A stretch of DNA of 64,000 nucleotides from Sphingobacterium phlebotomi (GTDB lineage: Bacteria; Bacteroidota; Bacteroidia; Sphingobacteriales; Sphingobacteriaceae). The stretch is taken from contig NZ_VTAV01000002.1 of NCBI RefSeq assembly GCF_008180195.1, forward strand, positions 248,001-312,000, read 5' to 3'. Each line of letters starts with the position of its first letter. Position 1 is the first letter of the stretch. Below are positions 40,441 through 50,100 of this stretch, piece by piece. Position numbers and translations under genes: made by a program. Under the pieces are notes generated by a model that did not search any database, was not told the DNA's origin, and saw nothing but the letters and a program-made list of their open reading frames with translations.

Positions 40441-43400
40441 ATGGGATGTAGATTCAAAGCTTATAATTTCTTCCTTTTACGGGCACCCCGTTTAACATCC
40501 GATATCCTTCATGAAATGAACGGATTTGGATCTAAAGCCGATGTATGGAATTTTATAAGAGAATTTTTAAAAGATCCACAATTCCTTGATGCTATTTATC
40601 TTGCCAGCGATACGCTCTTTGAACAAGTAGTCGCTCGAGCAGAAGAGGACTATACGCCAGAAAAAGACAGGCTGTTGATCGCATTATATAAATACATTAA
40701 CCGGATGTCTGGGCGATCTACCCCTTTAGGAAAATTTGCTGGAGTAGCTTTGGGAGCGGTGACAGACGGTTCAACGCAATTACAGCTCTCTGGTAAGTTT
40801 GGGAGTTGCTGCCGTTTAGACATGGAATTTGTAGCCTATCTCCATGGATTGGTTTTGGCGGAAGAAACAACGCATGCGGACCTTTTTTATTATACAAATA
40901 CCACAGTTTATGAGACGCCGGAAAGATATCATTATATTGAGTTTAAAGATTTTGGAAGCAACCGCAGTTATAGCTGGGCAAGGGTAGCAAAAAACCCACT
41001 ATTAAAGCAAGTATTGGATTGCTCTAGAACTGGAATGAAATTTTCTGCACTGGTTGAACATGTATCAGCTTTGGGAATACGTTCTGAGGGTGCTTCTCGC
41101 TACATTTTGGAATTGATTGAGGCAAAACTGCTTATCTCAGAATTGGAATCTTTTACCGGCAACGTCGACTCTAAGCTTTTGATTTCACGTTTAAAAACCG
41201 GTAAAAAAGCACTATTTCAACCTGTCTGGCGTAGTTTGAGCGATTCCGTAGACAACAGCACCGTTCCAAGATTAGATGACCTATCGTATCCAGCCGTAAG
41301 AGAGTTCCGCAAAATAAAGCAGGAAACTACTAGCCATCTTGTTCAAGTTGATTTAAGTCTAGAGATGTCAAGCAATAAGATCGGTAACAAAATTATGGAT
41401 ACGCTGTCAACAGAATTGGAAGAACTGTCTGTCATTAACAACCTTAAGCGGCCATCAGAGCTTGAGTCTTTTTACCAAAAATTTTTAATCCGATATGGAC
41501 AGCGAGAAGTCGCATTACTTGAAGTTATCGATCACGAACGAGGAGTGGGATATGGATCAAACCCGATTTATAGCACCGAACACACGCCGTTGCTAGGAGA
41601 TCTGGGAACTCGAAAAAAAAGAAGCAAACAAGAAAAAATAAGACATGCCTTCCAGTCTGTTGTCAAACATCATTGGAACTTAAATTCCGGGGTAACTCCC
41701 CATATTGAGCTCGAACGTAACGACTTAGAAAAACTACGTTCCGAAATAGGAGAACAAGAAATTTTGCCGTCGGGTTTTTATGCTCTCGGGAACCTATTCA
41801 ATGACGGGAACCGAGAGAGCAACGATAATTTTCGTTTTAACTTACTCTCTGCCGGAGGAGTTTCTGCCATCCCACTGATGACGAGATTCTGCCATCTAGA
41901 TCCAAAATTGGAAGCAATGTTGAAGGAATGCGCGGCGTGGGAAGAGAGCCAGAGACCGGATTGTGTTATAGCCGAAATTGTGTATCTGCCCAAGGGCAGG
42001 GCAGGAAACATTCTTGCAAGGCCGAACTTTTTCAAATATGAAATACCTATAGTCGGTAAAGGGAGCGTCGAGGACAGTTATATCATATCTCTTGATGATC
42101 TCATGGTCTCCGTTAATAACGGAAAAGTTATTTTACGCTCCAAGCGACTAAACAAACAAGTTATCCCGCGGTTGAGCAGCGCGCATAACTTCCACCACGG
42201 CATGGTCGTTTACCGCTTTCTATGCGATCTCCAATCCCAATACGGCGCGTTAAACCTTAGCTGGGACTGGGGCGAATTGTCCAATCTCCCTTTTACACCG
42301 CGTGTTAGCTATAAGCATATTATCTTATCCCGAGCAAGATGGAGGCTCCCGAAAGTTTCCAATTACGGCAAAGGGTCTGACTGCAACAAAATAATTTCAC
42401 ATCTAAAGGAAAGGTATAGTATCCCAGATATTGTTTCGCTTTCAGAAGGCGACAATGAGTTGGTAATTGATCTAAGAAGCCCAATTGGTGCGGAGATTGT
42501 CTTCAAAAAATTATTGAAGACCGAAGTCGTATTGCAAGAATACTTGTGGAGCGAATACAATACTGTCTTAAAGGGAAGTCTTGGGGAGCCGTACAGCAAT
42601 GAGATCATCATCCCATTTAAGGTTATTGGCGATGTAAAAACAGACTATTTGAAACCATTCTTTGAATTCAAAATAAAGCGGTCTTTTCTACCAAGCAGTG
42701 AGTGGGCATTTATAAAAATATACAGTGGACTTGTAGGAGCTGAAAGACTGCTCCAGAATTGTATATCAGATCTCGTCACGCGACTAAAAAAAGACGGTAT
42801 AATTGTTAAATGGTTCTTTATTAGATACAACGATCCAGATCCGCATCTCCGTCTTCGATTTCTTCTAAGTAACACTAATGATAGAATGCCTTTTCAAACA
42901 TTAGCAAATTTGATTAACACATATTTCGACCCGTTGCTACAGAGTAGGCAAGTGCATAGAGTCGTTTTTGACACCTATGAACGTGAACTTGAACGATATG
43001 GAGAAGAGAATATGGAAGTTTGCGAATCTATTTTTCAGGTAGATAGCGAGAGCGTACTCGCTTTACTGCCATTATTTAAAAATGATGACAGTCATTTGCG
43101 GTGGCTTTCAGGTATGTTAGGAGTGGATCACCTACTTAGTGCTTTCGGGTTAAAAATACAGGAAAAATTAACTTTAGTCACCAAGTTAAAAAATGCTTTT
43201 CTTAATGAGTTTAACGGGTATAGCAATCTCAAATATAAGCTGGATAGAAAATATCGGGAGCATCGTTCCCGAATCGATCCATTCTTTTCGGAGGCGAACG
43301 ATAACCCGATCCATTCCATACTTAATCGTCGTCTAACAGCAATAAAAAAATTGACAACTTCGGTTCGATCAAAGATCGACGGTTACTCTACGTCCGACCT

Positions 43401-43569
43401 TTTGCCGTCACTTTCCCATATGTTTATCAATAGGTTATTTTTGGCGCATCCGCGGGAACACGAAATGATTATCTATTACTTGCTGGCTAAACAATACACC
43501 TCGATCTTGAATCGCGAAAAAAAAAGACAGTTATCTATCTCTGTTACCAAAAGTTTTAAGAAGGCTTAG
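40441..43569 (+). CDS. Full-length class I lanthipeptide dehydratase (LanB family)
   Basis: A 1042-residue protein with both halves of a LanB enzyme. The N-terminal glutamylation domain has RMSGRSTPLGKFAG near residues 89-101 and continues through residue ~700; the C-terminal elimination domain (SpaB_C/thiopeptide type) begins near SSEWAFIKIYSGLVGAERLL (about residue 757) and contains WFFIRYNDPDPHLRLRFLL, FDTYERELERYG and SLSHMFINRLF, then PREHEMIIYYLLAKQY. LanB enzymes add glutamate from Glu-tRNA to Ser/Thr and then eliminate it to give dehydroamino acids. No LanC cyclase, protease or ABC exporter follows; the gene converges on the response-regulator gene with a 4-bp overlap. The family call is secure; the product made is not known. 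Confidence 0.92.
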   Translation: MGCRFKAYNFFLLRAPRLTSDILHEMNGFGSKADVWNFIREFLKDPQFLDAIYLASDTLFEQVVARAEEDYTPEKDRLLIALYKYINRMSGRSTPLGKFAGVALGAVTDGSTQLQLSGKFGSCCRLDMEFVAYLHGLVLAEETTHADLFYYTNTTVYETPERYHYIEFKDFGSNRSYSWARVAKNPLLKQVLDCSRTGMKFSALVEHVSALGIRSEGASRYILELIEAKLLISELESFTGNVDSKLLISRLKTGKKALFQPVWRSLSDSVDNSTVPRLDDLSYPAVREFRKIKQETTSHLVQVDLSLEMSSNKIGNKIMDTLSTELEELSVINNLKRPSELESFYQKFLIRYGQREVALLEVIDHERGVGYGSNPIYSTEHTPLLGDLGTRKKRSKQEKIRHAFQSVVKHHWNLNSGVTPHIELERNDLEKLRSEIGEQEILPSGFYALGNLFNDGNRESNDNFRFNLLSAGGVSAIPLMTRFCHLDPKLEAMLKECAAWEESQRPDCVIAEIVYLPKGRAGNILARPNFFKYEIPIVGKGSVEDSYIISLDDLMVSVNNGKVILRSKRLNKQVIPRLSSAHNFHHGMVVYRFLCDLQSQYGALNLSWDWGELSNLPFTPRVSYKHIILSRARWRLPKVSNYGKGSDCNKIISHLKERYSIPDIVSLSEGDNELVIDLRSPIGAEIVFKKLLKTEVVLQEYLWSEYNTVLKGSLGEPYSNEIIIPFKVIGDVKTDYLKPFFEFKIKRSFLPSSEWAFIKIYSGLVGAERLLQNCISDLVTRLKKDGIIVKWFFIRYNDPDPHLRLRFLLSNTNDRMPFQTLANLINTYFDPLLQSRQVHRVVFDTYERELERYGEENMEVCESIFQVDSESVLALLPLFKNDDSHLRWLSGMLGVDHLLSAFGLKIQEKLTLVTKLKNAFLNEFNGYSNLKYKLDRKYREHRSRIDPFFSEANDNPIHSILNRRLTAIKKLTTSVRSKIDGYSTSDLLPSLSHMFINRLFLAHPREHEMIIYYLLAKQYTSILNREKKRQLSISVTKSFKKA

Positions 43570-44273
43570 TCCGAGTTTTTTACTCCAAGTCGTCTGTATA
43601 ATTCAGCTCTATATTGTCCTCCTACTGGAATATCTTTAATACTCCCTCTCATTTTTATGTAGCTCCCCTCAACGGAACTGGCAAAATCCAGGTTGACTAT
43701 ATGTGATTTTTGAACCCGGAGGAACTGTCTCGCGGACGAAAGGGACTCTTCTATTTCGCCAAGACTCTTATACATCACATAGTCCTTTTCCGCTGTAAAT
43801 ATCTTGATATAATCTTTATCACTTTTAATAAAGTAGACTTCATTGTATTGCACTATGATAAGAGACGACCGATCCTTTACGATAAGAAAATTTCTGTCGG
43901 GCACGTTTGTTTTCCTGGATTCCATCAGGGCATTTGCTTTATTGACTGCTTTAAGTATCCGATCTAGATTAAAAGGTTTCCTTATATAATCGACGACATC
44001 CAGTTCGAAACTTTCAAGAGCATACTGTGGGTTACCCGTAACAAAAACGAACATAGGTGGCTTTTTCAGACTTTTCAGAAATGAGACTCCGTCGATTTCG
44101 GGCATTTGGATATCACTGAAAACGAGATCCACCTTCCCTGTCTGAATGGCTGGAAGCGCATCTAATGCGTTATCGAAAACTCCCAAAATGTTTACATTAT
44201 GTATTTTTCTAATATCACTAACAATTGCTTCCTGCGCTAATGGTTCATCCTCAATTACAATACAATTTATCAT
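43566..44273 (-). CDS. LytTR-family response regulator
   Basis: A 235-residue two-domain regulator: an N-terminal receiver (INCIVIEDEP with acidic residues 8-9, phosphoacceptor D54 in LVFSDIQMP, Lys in YIRKPFNL) and a C-terminal LytTR DNA-binding domain (KDRSSLIIVQYNEVYFIKSDKDYIKIFTAEKDYVMYKSLGEIEESL, ending FLRVQKSHIVNLDFASSVEGSYIKMRGS, IPVGGQYRAELYRRL). It is the downstream gene of a two-gene unit with the kinase, separated by 9 bp. It is the best candidate to bind the 28-bp boxes described nearby. Its stop overlaps the convergent LanB stop by 4 bp. Confidence 0.93.
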   Translation of the reverse strand: MINCIVIEDEPLAQEAIVSDIRKIHNVNILGVFDNALDALPAIQTGKVDLVFSDIQMPEIDGVSFLKSLKKPPMFVFVTGNPQYALESFELDVVDYIRKPFNLDRILKAVNKANALMESRKTNVPDRNFLIVKDRSSLIIVQYNEVYFIKSDKDYIKIFTAEKDYVMYKSLGEIEESLSSARQFLRVQKSHIVNLDFASSVEGSYIKMRGSIKDIPVGGQYRAELYRRLGVKNSD

Positions 44274-44282
44274 ATCTTTTCG

Positions 44283-45362
44283 TTATTTAAAATCTATAGT
44301 CAGTTCAATGGTGTAGCTGTTATTTGTTTCGACGATTTCCAGTTTGTGTCGGTTTGGATAATGAAGATCCAGTCTTCTCTTCACGTTGCGTAAACCCACT
44401 CCTCCATACTGAGGCTTTTCCGAAGAGTTATTAATACCATTTTTTACAGTTAATACTAATTTATGATTGCTTACTATCAACGTTATTTCTACCCAGGCAC
44501 CGTTGCGGCTACGATCAGGCCCATGTTTGAAGGCGTTTTCCACGAATGGTATCAATAATAATGGAACTATCTTATAGGGATCATTTACACGCGGTATACT
44601 TGTTTTGATTGGAACCTTATCGCCATATCTCACTTTTGCTAGATCAACATAGTTACTAATGAATTCGAGTTCTTTAGATAACAATATTTCTCCGTTTCGA
44701 GCTTGATAGAGAACATATCTCATTAAATCGGAAAGCTGGAGGACAGTTCTCGGAGCATTAGGGTCATTTACCTCAGACATGCGGTAAATACTATTTAGGA
44801 TGTTAAAAAGAAAATGGGGTGAAACTTGGGACTTTAGAAAGTCTAACTCCATTGCTAAATTATCACGTTCCAACTTAACCATCTTTAAGTAGCCATCCGT
44901 AAATACTTTGGTAAATTTTGTGGTTAGAGGTATCGATACGACAAATATAAAATCCATAAACAGTGCGGACGATTTCTCAAACTTAAAAAGTCCTAAAAAT
45001 CCACCGTCCACGACAAACCTAATATAATTGTTGACGTTTTCATGTGATTCGTTAAAGAAAACATCTATCCCATAGCATAAAATATAGGTCCATCCCAACC
45101 ACCAAATATATGCAAACACAAAAAATAAAATAATAAGATATAGCTTACCTTTAGCTATCCACCGCGGGATTATCCATGAAGCGCAGTAGAATAAACTACC
45201 CGTAACAAGAAGCTCCTTAAGCACAAAAATCCAGGTTGAGTTTAGTCCGGTTCTGTTATAATTAGCATAATAAAGAATCGACATCAAAAGCCAAAATACA
45301 ATATGACAGAGTACACGCACCTTTGGAGTGTACCAACTTAACCAATTTGACTCATTTTTCAT
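44283..45362 (-). CDS. LytS/AlgZ-type sensor histidine kinase
   Basis: A 359-residue membrane kinase. About four transmembrane helices fill the N-terminal ~150 residues (VLCHIVFWLLMSILYY, LVTGSLFYCASWII, LYLIILFFVFAYIWWLGWTYILC, then FMDFIFVVSIPLTTKF). The His_kinase domain has the phospho-acceptor H183 in LKSQVSPHFLFNILNSIYRM and the N-box in LLIPFVENAFKHG, ending GGVGLRNVKRRLDLHYPN. This is the usual partner of LytTR regulators; here it leads a two-gene unit with the regulator at 43566. It lacks a periplasmic sensor domain, so it may sense a peptide in or across the membrane. A degenerate LytTR-like box lies upstream. Confidence 0.93.
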   Translation of the reverse strand: MKNESNWLSWYTPKVRVLCHIVFWLLMSILYYANYNRTGLNSTWIFVLKELLVTGSLFYCASWIIPRWIAKGKLYLIILFFVFAYIWWLGWTYILCYGIDVFFNESHENVNNYIRFVVDGGFLGLFKFEKSSALFMDFIFVVSIPLTTKFTKVFTDGYLKMVKLERDNLAMELDFLKSQVSPHFLFNILNSIYRMSEVNDPNAPRTVLQLSDLMRYVLYQARNGEILLSKELEFISNYVDLAKVRYGDKVPIKTSIPRVNDPYKIVPLLLIPFVENAFKHGPDRSRNGAWVEITLIVSNHKLVLTVKNGINNSSEKPQYGGVGLRNVKRRLDLHYPNRHKLEIVETNNSYTIELTIDFK

Positions 45363-45420
45363 AAATCCCCCATTTTTCAGCAGACGCTTTTAAAGTAAAA
45401 ATAGGAAAAATACTATAATA

Positions 45421-45483
45421 CAAAAATCGAAGTATTATTTAGTAATTGACCGTTGGGGAATAATAAATGCATTTCGACCTCCC
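45421..45483 (-). promoter_or_regulatory. Degenerate LytTR-like promoter box S6, upstream of the kinase gene
   Basis: On the minus strand GAGGTCGAAATGCATTT matches the first half and linker of the other boxes, but the second half-site is lost (ATTATT in place of GGTCGA). A -7-like GATTTTTG lies at 45428-45421, 36 bp from the expected second-half position. The kinase start is at 45362. This may be a weak autoregulatory site. Confidence 0.4.
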
Positions 45484-45570
45484 AGAGTGTCTGAAAATCA
45501 AAGGAGTGTTATTGAAACTATAATTTTCAATTCTCGCATAATTATTATTGTTTTAAATATATAGAGCTGA

Positions 45571-45603
45571 AAAGATCACCTCAAATCTTTCGAGGTGATC
45601 TTT
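45571..45603 (-). terminator. Intrinsic terminator of the toxin/immunity run
   Basis: A perfect 12-bp stem, AAAGATCACCTC (45571-45582) and GAGGTGATCTTT (45592-45603), has a 9-nt loop. On the minus strand the stem runs into TTTTCAGC. It is placed 25 bp after the last gene of the RHS operon. Confidence 0.82.
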
Positions 45604-45627
45604 ATCTAACGTCGATATAAACTTACA

Positions 45628-46263
45628 TTATTGCTTAAAATAAAAAAATTTCGAATCTTTAAATTTTGCCACATAGTCATCGATTTTATATTCCTTGCTT
45701 TGTAGCACTCTATAAACATATAGCTCCTGATCTTTGATGTATAAAATTGAATTTGGCAAAAAATAACTAAATAGAATATGTTTCGGTTTTTTTTTCAGGA
45801 TTCGTTTAATTGCAGCCTTTAACTTTTTTGCATATTTTAACTCAATTGTTTGATAGGCATTGCCGAAATTGTCTAACTCATCCTTGTTAAAATAAACAAA
45901 GAACCTGGGATTAAACTTGTCGTCATAGCAATAAATATCGAAGGGGTATTTAGAATCGTCCAGGAGTAAATAATTATTGGAGTTAAGCCTTGATGTATCT
46001 AAATCAACACGAAGAACAAACTTTATATTATATCCGTTTATTCCGTTTTTAATTTTATCATTAATCCTATTAACAGTATCCTCTGTAGGTTCTTCAAATA
46101 AATATGTTGAAGATCGTCGAATAGCTTCCTTTACGCTGTTTAAATAAGATAAAGAATCCAACTGCTTATACTTCTCTTCGATCAATGCAAGGTTTGATTG
46201 TGCAATCAAATACTGAAATGACAAGATACATGACAACGATAATATAATTTTTAATTTTCGCAT
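45628..46263 (-). CDS. Exported hypothetical protein, possible immunity partner of the displaced toxin tip
   Basis: A 211-residue protein with a signal peptide (MRKLKIILSLSCILSFQYLIAQ). The mature part is alpha/beta, Lys- and Tyr-rich, with ESKEYKID-like and KKLKAAIKRILKKKPKHILFSYFLPNS stretches. I do not recognise the family. It lies 22 bp after the start-less papain-like toxin tip at 46286, the position of an immunity gene in RHS loci, and is transcribed with the RHS operon. A periplasmic immunity protein against a papain-like effector is a reasonable idea, but it rests only on position. Confidence 0.62.
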   Translation of the reverse strand: MRKLKIILSLSCILSFQYLIAQSNLALIEEKYKQLDSLSYLNSVKEAIRRSSTYLFEEPTEDTVNRINDKIKNGINGYNIKFVLRVDLDTSRLNSNNYLLLDDSKYPFDIYCYDDKFNPRFFVYFNKDELDNFGNAYQTIELKYAKKLKAAIKRILKKKPKHILFSYFLPNSILYIKDQELYVYRVLQSKEYKIDDYVAKFKDSKFFYFKQ

Positions 46264-46285
46264 AATATTTTATTTATATCTCGAT

Positions 46286-46861
46286 TTACTTGATTCCGCT
46301 CACCGACCAAGTTTTAAGGTAATTATCTTTCACAAGGTCGGTATATTTATAAGTTCCTATTCTTAGCTGAATTATTACTTTCGATTGGAAAAATTTAATC
46401 GAACGGATATTATCAGCGTGATACATTGTATTTCCAAGTTTTGCATGGATTGTAATAATATTACCGGAGTTTTTTATTGAATGCATCGCAGTCGGATCAG
46501 TAAGCTGTTCAGCATTGAAACGAGTTGCTAGCACATTATTGTTTATAACTCCATCATATTCTTTGAGAATCATAGTAGTTCCCTCGTCCTTTACATAATT
46601 AACTCGCTTTGCATATTCATCATAAGAAGTATTACCTCCAAAATGTTTATCGAGTTCTGCCAGTGTTGTGGGGACACAGTCATTCAAGTTATTGGATCCG
46701 ACTTTGTAGGTCTTAAAATCAATCACCTCGTAGCGTTTCTCAACAAAGAACGACCATTGATTGCGGCCATATTTGACATCACTTCCCCACCATACATTTT
46801 GAGTGCTTCGTATTTGTCGGTTACGTTTATTTAATAAAATGCGAGTGTCTATAATAGACCC
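46286..46861 (-). pseudogene. Displaced (orphan) RHS toxin tip, papain/C39-like fold
   Basis: An open frame without any start at its 5' end: it begins just after the upstream gene's stop and reads GSIIDTRILLNKRNRQIRST through WWGSDVKYGRNQWSFFVEKRYEVIDFK to a cysteine-peptidase-like core (NDCVPTTLAELDKHFGG, then MYHADNI). Only a GTG at 46726 could start the last 146 residues. The Cys followed by PTTLAEL and a downstream His resemble papain-like/C39 toxin tips of polymorphic toxins. In RHS loci such start-less tips are former C-termini displaced when a new tip was acquired, kept for recombination. The catalytic assignment is tentative. Confidence 0.68.
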
Positions 46862-46865
46862 TTAT

Positions 46866-47129
46866 TCACTCTACTCCATAGCACATCAGTTCATACAAAT
46901 TGTTTTCGAAATCAGTGTGTAAAGGTTCCGTTAAAAATGGCTTTAATCGCTCCACCTGACTTTCGGTAAGGTAATATGGGTCGTAGATTTCCTCGGGCCA
47001 ATCATCTTCATTTAAAATTAGATCATCCAACACCTCTAATATGCCTTCAGCATCTAGGTTAATCACATAGCTATTTATATGACATTCGTCTTTTTTTCGA
47101 TATACTTCAATTACTCTTTCTAGTTTCAT
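46866..47129 (-). CDS. Candidate immunity protein of the RHS tip (DUF7683-like)
   Basis: An 87-residue acidic protein (MKLERVIEVYRKKDECHINS, then EGILEVLDDLILNEDDWPEEIYDPYYLT). The (I/V)EVY..(D/K) opening and the D-P-x-Y-x-L-T motif with following L-K-P-F-L resemble a small acidic family often found after RHS/colicin toxins (DUF7683 type, as I recall). It starts 4 bp after the toxin stop, a classic toxin-immunity arrangement, and its strong acidity suits binding a basic rRNase domain. It does not resemble the sequence of the colicin E3 immunity protein, so the match is by position and charge. Confidence 0.65.
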   Translation of the reverse strand: MKLERVIEVYRKKDECHINSYVINLDAEGILEVLDDLILNEDDWPEEIYDPYYLTESQVERLKPFLTEPLHTDFENNLYELMCYGVE

Positions 47130-47133
47130 TAGA

Positions 47134-50100
47134 TTATAGCATTGGTGGTTGCTGATTTTGATAAGGCTCTGCCGACATTATTGTTATATTCATAATAAAG
47201 GGAGTAAACCTACTAAATGTTGTGTTCAGCAACCTATAAGTTCCATACATTAAAGATGCACCCACTCCCACTCCTACAGATACTATTGGATCTATCCTTC
47301 GTCCGGGTACCGGGGGTTTGTACATTTCCCCTGTGTTAGGTCGAGCAGAACCTAAGTGTTTGCCTTTCTTATTATAAACTTCTACATCTCCATGTTGTTT
47401 ATCCCATTCCAAAATCTTTCCATCCGATGTTTTCCATCTGGCTCTTCCTTTGTTGGGAACTCTCTTTGCATCTGGAAATCCATCTAATTTTTTTGGAGTT
47501 TCTTTATGATGTCTGGTATCGCGTTTCTTTTGAGGGGGATCGTGCATCAAATGATTTGCCGCTGCCACTATTCCGCCTACAGCAGCTCCCCGCCAAAAAT
47601 CACCGCCAGATAATTCCGCACTCAAACCTCCAAAAGCGGATGAAGCAGCAATCTGACCAATGGGGCCAAAATTCGACGTTGCAAGACCTACAACATTGCT
47701 TGCCGCTCCAGCCAACGCTCCGCTCCAAAAATCACCACCATTTAATGTGGAGTTAACGCCGCCCCACGCTGCATGTCCAGCTAATTGCACTGCACTACCG
47801 CCGAAGCCTCCTATAGCTGCGGCCGCGGATCCTATTCCAAACGAAACAACCCCTGAGGCGGCACCTACGCCCACCGATTTTCCGAAATCTCCCCAGTTCC
47901 AATTCTGAAAACCACCGTCACTAAATGCTACACCTGCCGTATAAGCTGTAGCACCAATACCAGCACCTACCAAGATAGCTTTACCTACTGCAATCAGAGC
48001 CGGAATAAACCAGACAAACTCTCCATTTGGGTCTACATAAATCAGCGGATTGTTCAGCGCATAGCTATACCGGTTGAAGTTCTGGGTAAAATCCGGCATC
48101 TGCACGTAAGGATCGGGGCTTAAAAAGCGTCCGAGAGCCGGATCGTACAGCCGTGCGTTCATGTTCACCAACCCGAACCAGGCTAGGTGTTCATGCCCCG
48201 TGTAGCCACGACCGAGGAACAACGTTGGTTCACTTCCAGAGGCAAAGGCCACCTGCGTTGCAGGATTTCTAAGCCGTCCCCAGGCATCATAGCTCAACTC
48301 CTGTTTCAAAGAACCGTCCGCATTGGCGATATGCGTGATACTACCGAGGTAGTCCCTACAAATATAATAAATTTTCCAGCTGCCTGCCTCTTTTACATAG
48401 ACTGCAGGGGCGGAATAGGCATCACCGCCCAGATAGAGCCTTTCTATATTGGACGTGGCGTCCAGCTCGTACTGCCCGCCAATGTAGTAGCGTGTCAAGA
48501 CAGGGGTGGTACCGTTCACCACGTGCATCTTCACCCTGTCACCGTCTGCATTGTAAACGAACGATGCTATCACGCCATTCTCCTCGATACTCGATGGACG
48601 CTGGAAAGCCGTATACGCTACGTTCTGCTCGCGTAGCGGAACAGCCGTACCCTCCGGATTTAGCATCGTAACCTGATAGGGCTTATCGATATTATCGTAG
48701 TTCATGGTGCCGACACCTTGAATACGAGTGATATTGCCGTTGGGTGCATACGTAATCACTTTGCCGGCAGCACTACTCAACCGGTTGAGGTTGTCGTATG
48801 AAAAAGCCTCCGTTTTGCTATGTATGTTATCCGTCCGGCTCAGTAGGTTACCCTTTTGCACATCAAAACTGTAGGCAAAGTTCTGTATGCTGCCCGCCGT
48901 CCTGCCCGTAGGCATCCCGTACGCCGTGTAACTGTAGATACGATCCATGGTACCCGTAGTGCCTTTGGTAAACTGTCCCAAGTCATTCTCCTCGGTCAGT
49001 TTCCAAACGGAAGTCGTACCGTTCAGCTTGATCTCCGTATTATGGCCGTGGGCATGCACGAAATTTTCGGTACCGATTGTCCCACTTTGTGCAATATATT
49101 GTATGGACGAAACACGCCCGCTACTATATGTATATCTTTTTTGCAGCCATTTGTTATCAGGAACGGTATCTCTTTCGGTCAGGATCCGGTCGTATGTATC
49201 ATAGGTATAGGTTTTAGATGTACCGTTTGTTGAAGTCTCATTGACTAACTGTCCATTGGTATTATAAGCAAATGTGGTGGTAAACTCTCCCTGCCGCTGC
49301 AAGCTGGTAATACGCCCGTACTTATCAAAAACAGATATATTCGTTCCCTTTGGATTGGTTTCCGTCTGGGTCAGCACGCCAGAAGCCGTATAGACATACG
49401 CGAATGTCTGCTGTCCGGCACTTGGATCGATCAGCTTTGTCTGTCTGCCGAAGGCATCATATTCAAATGACGTTGTCACGGCGCCCGGTGCGGTGATTGA
49501 TAATGGCTGTCCATCCGGCCGCGGCAGATAGGTAATGGTACCGCCGGGGTCGGACACACTTATCAGAACGCCGGTAGCATCCGTAGTCCTGGTAGTAGCG
49601 ATATCGTTTTTCGTCTCGGTGCTACTCAATCCGGAGTAACTCCATGATGTAGTTTTGCCGGAGGCTGCCGTGAGCATCGTTGGGCGGTCGTAATTATCAT
49701 AGGCATACGTGTTCCAATGCGCGGCAGACGTACCCCGGGACGGGAGCGATGTCCTGCTAATGCGACCAAAGGTATCATATTCCGTCTCCGTATACTGCCA
49801 CTGCCCGTCAAACCGTTGGTTGCCGGTGCGTACCTCGCGGTTCAGCGCATCGTATTGAGTTACCGTAGCAGGATTTCCAGTCGACTTGTTGTTCACGATA
49901 TACAAGCCTACACCGCCCCAGGCGAGCGTTGTTGTGTCGGTCGTCGCATCGGGATATCTTGCAGTTGCTGCGCCACCCCATACAGTAAAGGTCCTGGTCG
50001 TAGCCTGGTTCTTATAGTTTCTGATCGTCCGCGGATTTCCATAAGGGTCGTAATTGGAGTAGGTCATCGTCTGCGACAGGGCGTTGGTCACGGTAGCTAC

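Noticed and set aside
44283..45362. The kinase/LytTR pair as the RteA/RteB system of the ICE
   Set aside because: RteA/RteB are a different hybrid kinase and NtrC-type regulator pair; this is a LytS/LytTR system and its boxes do not lie upstream of rteC.
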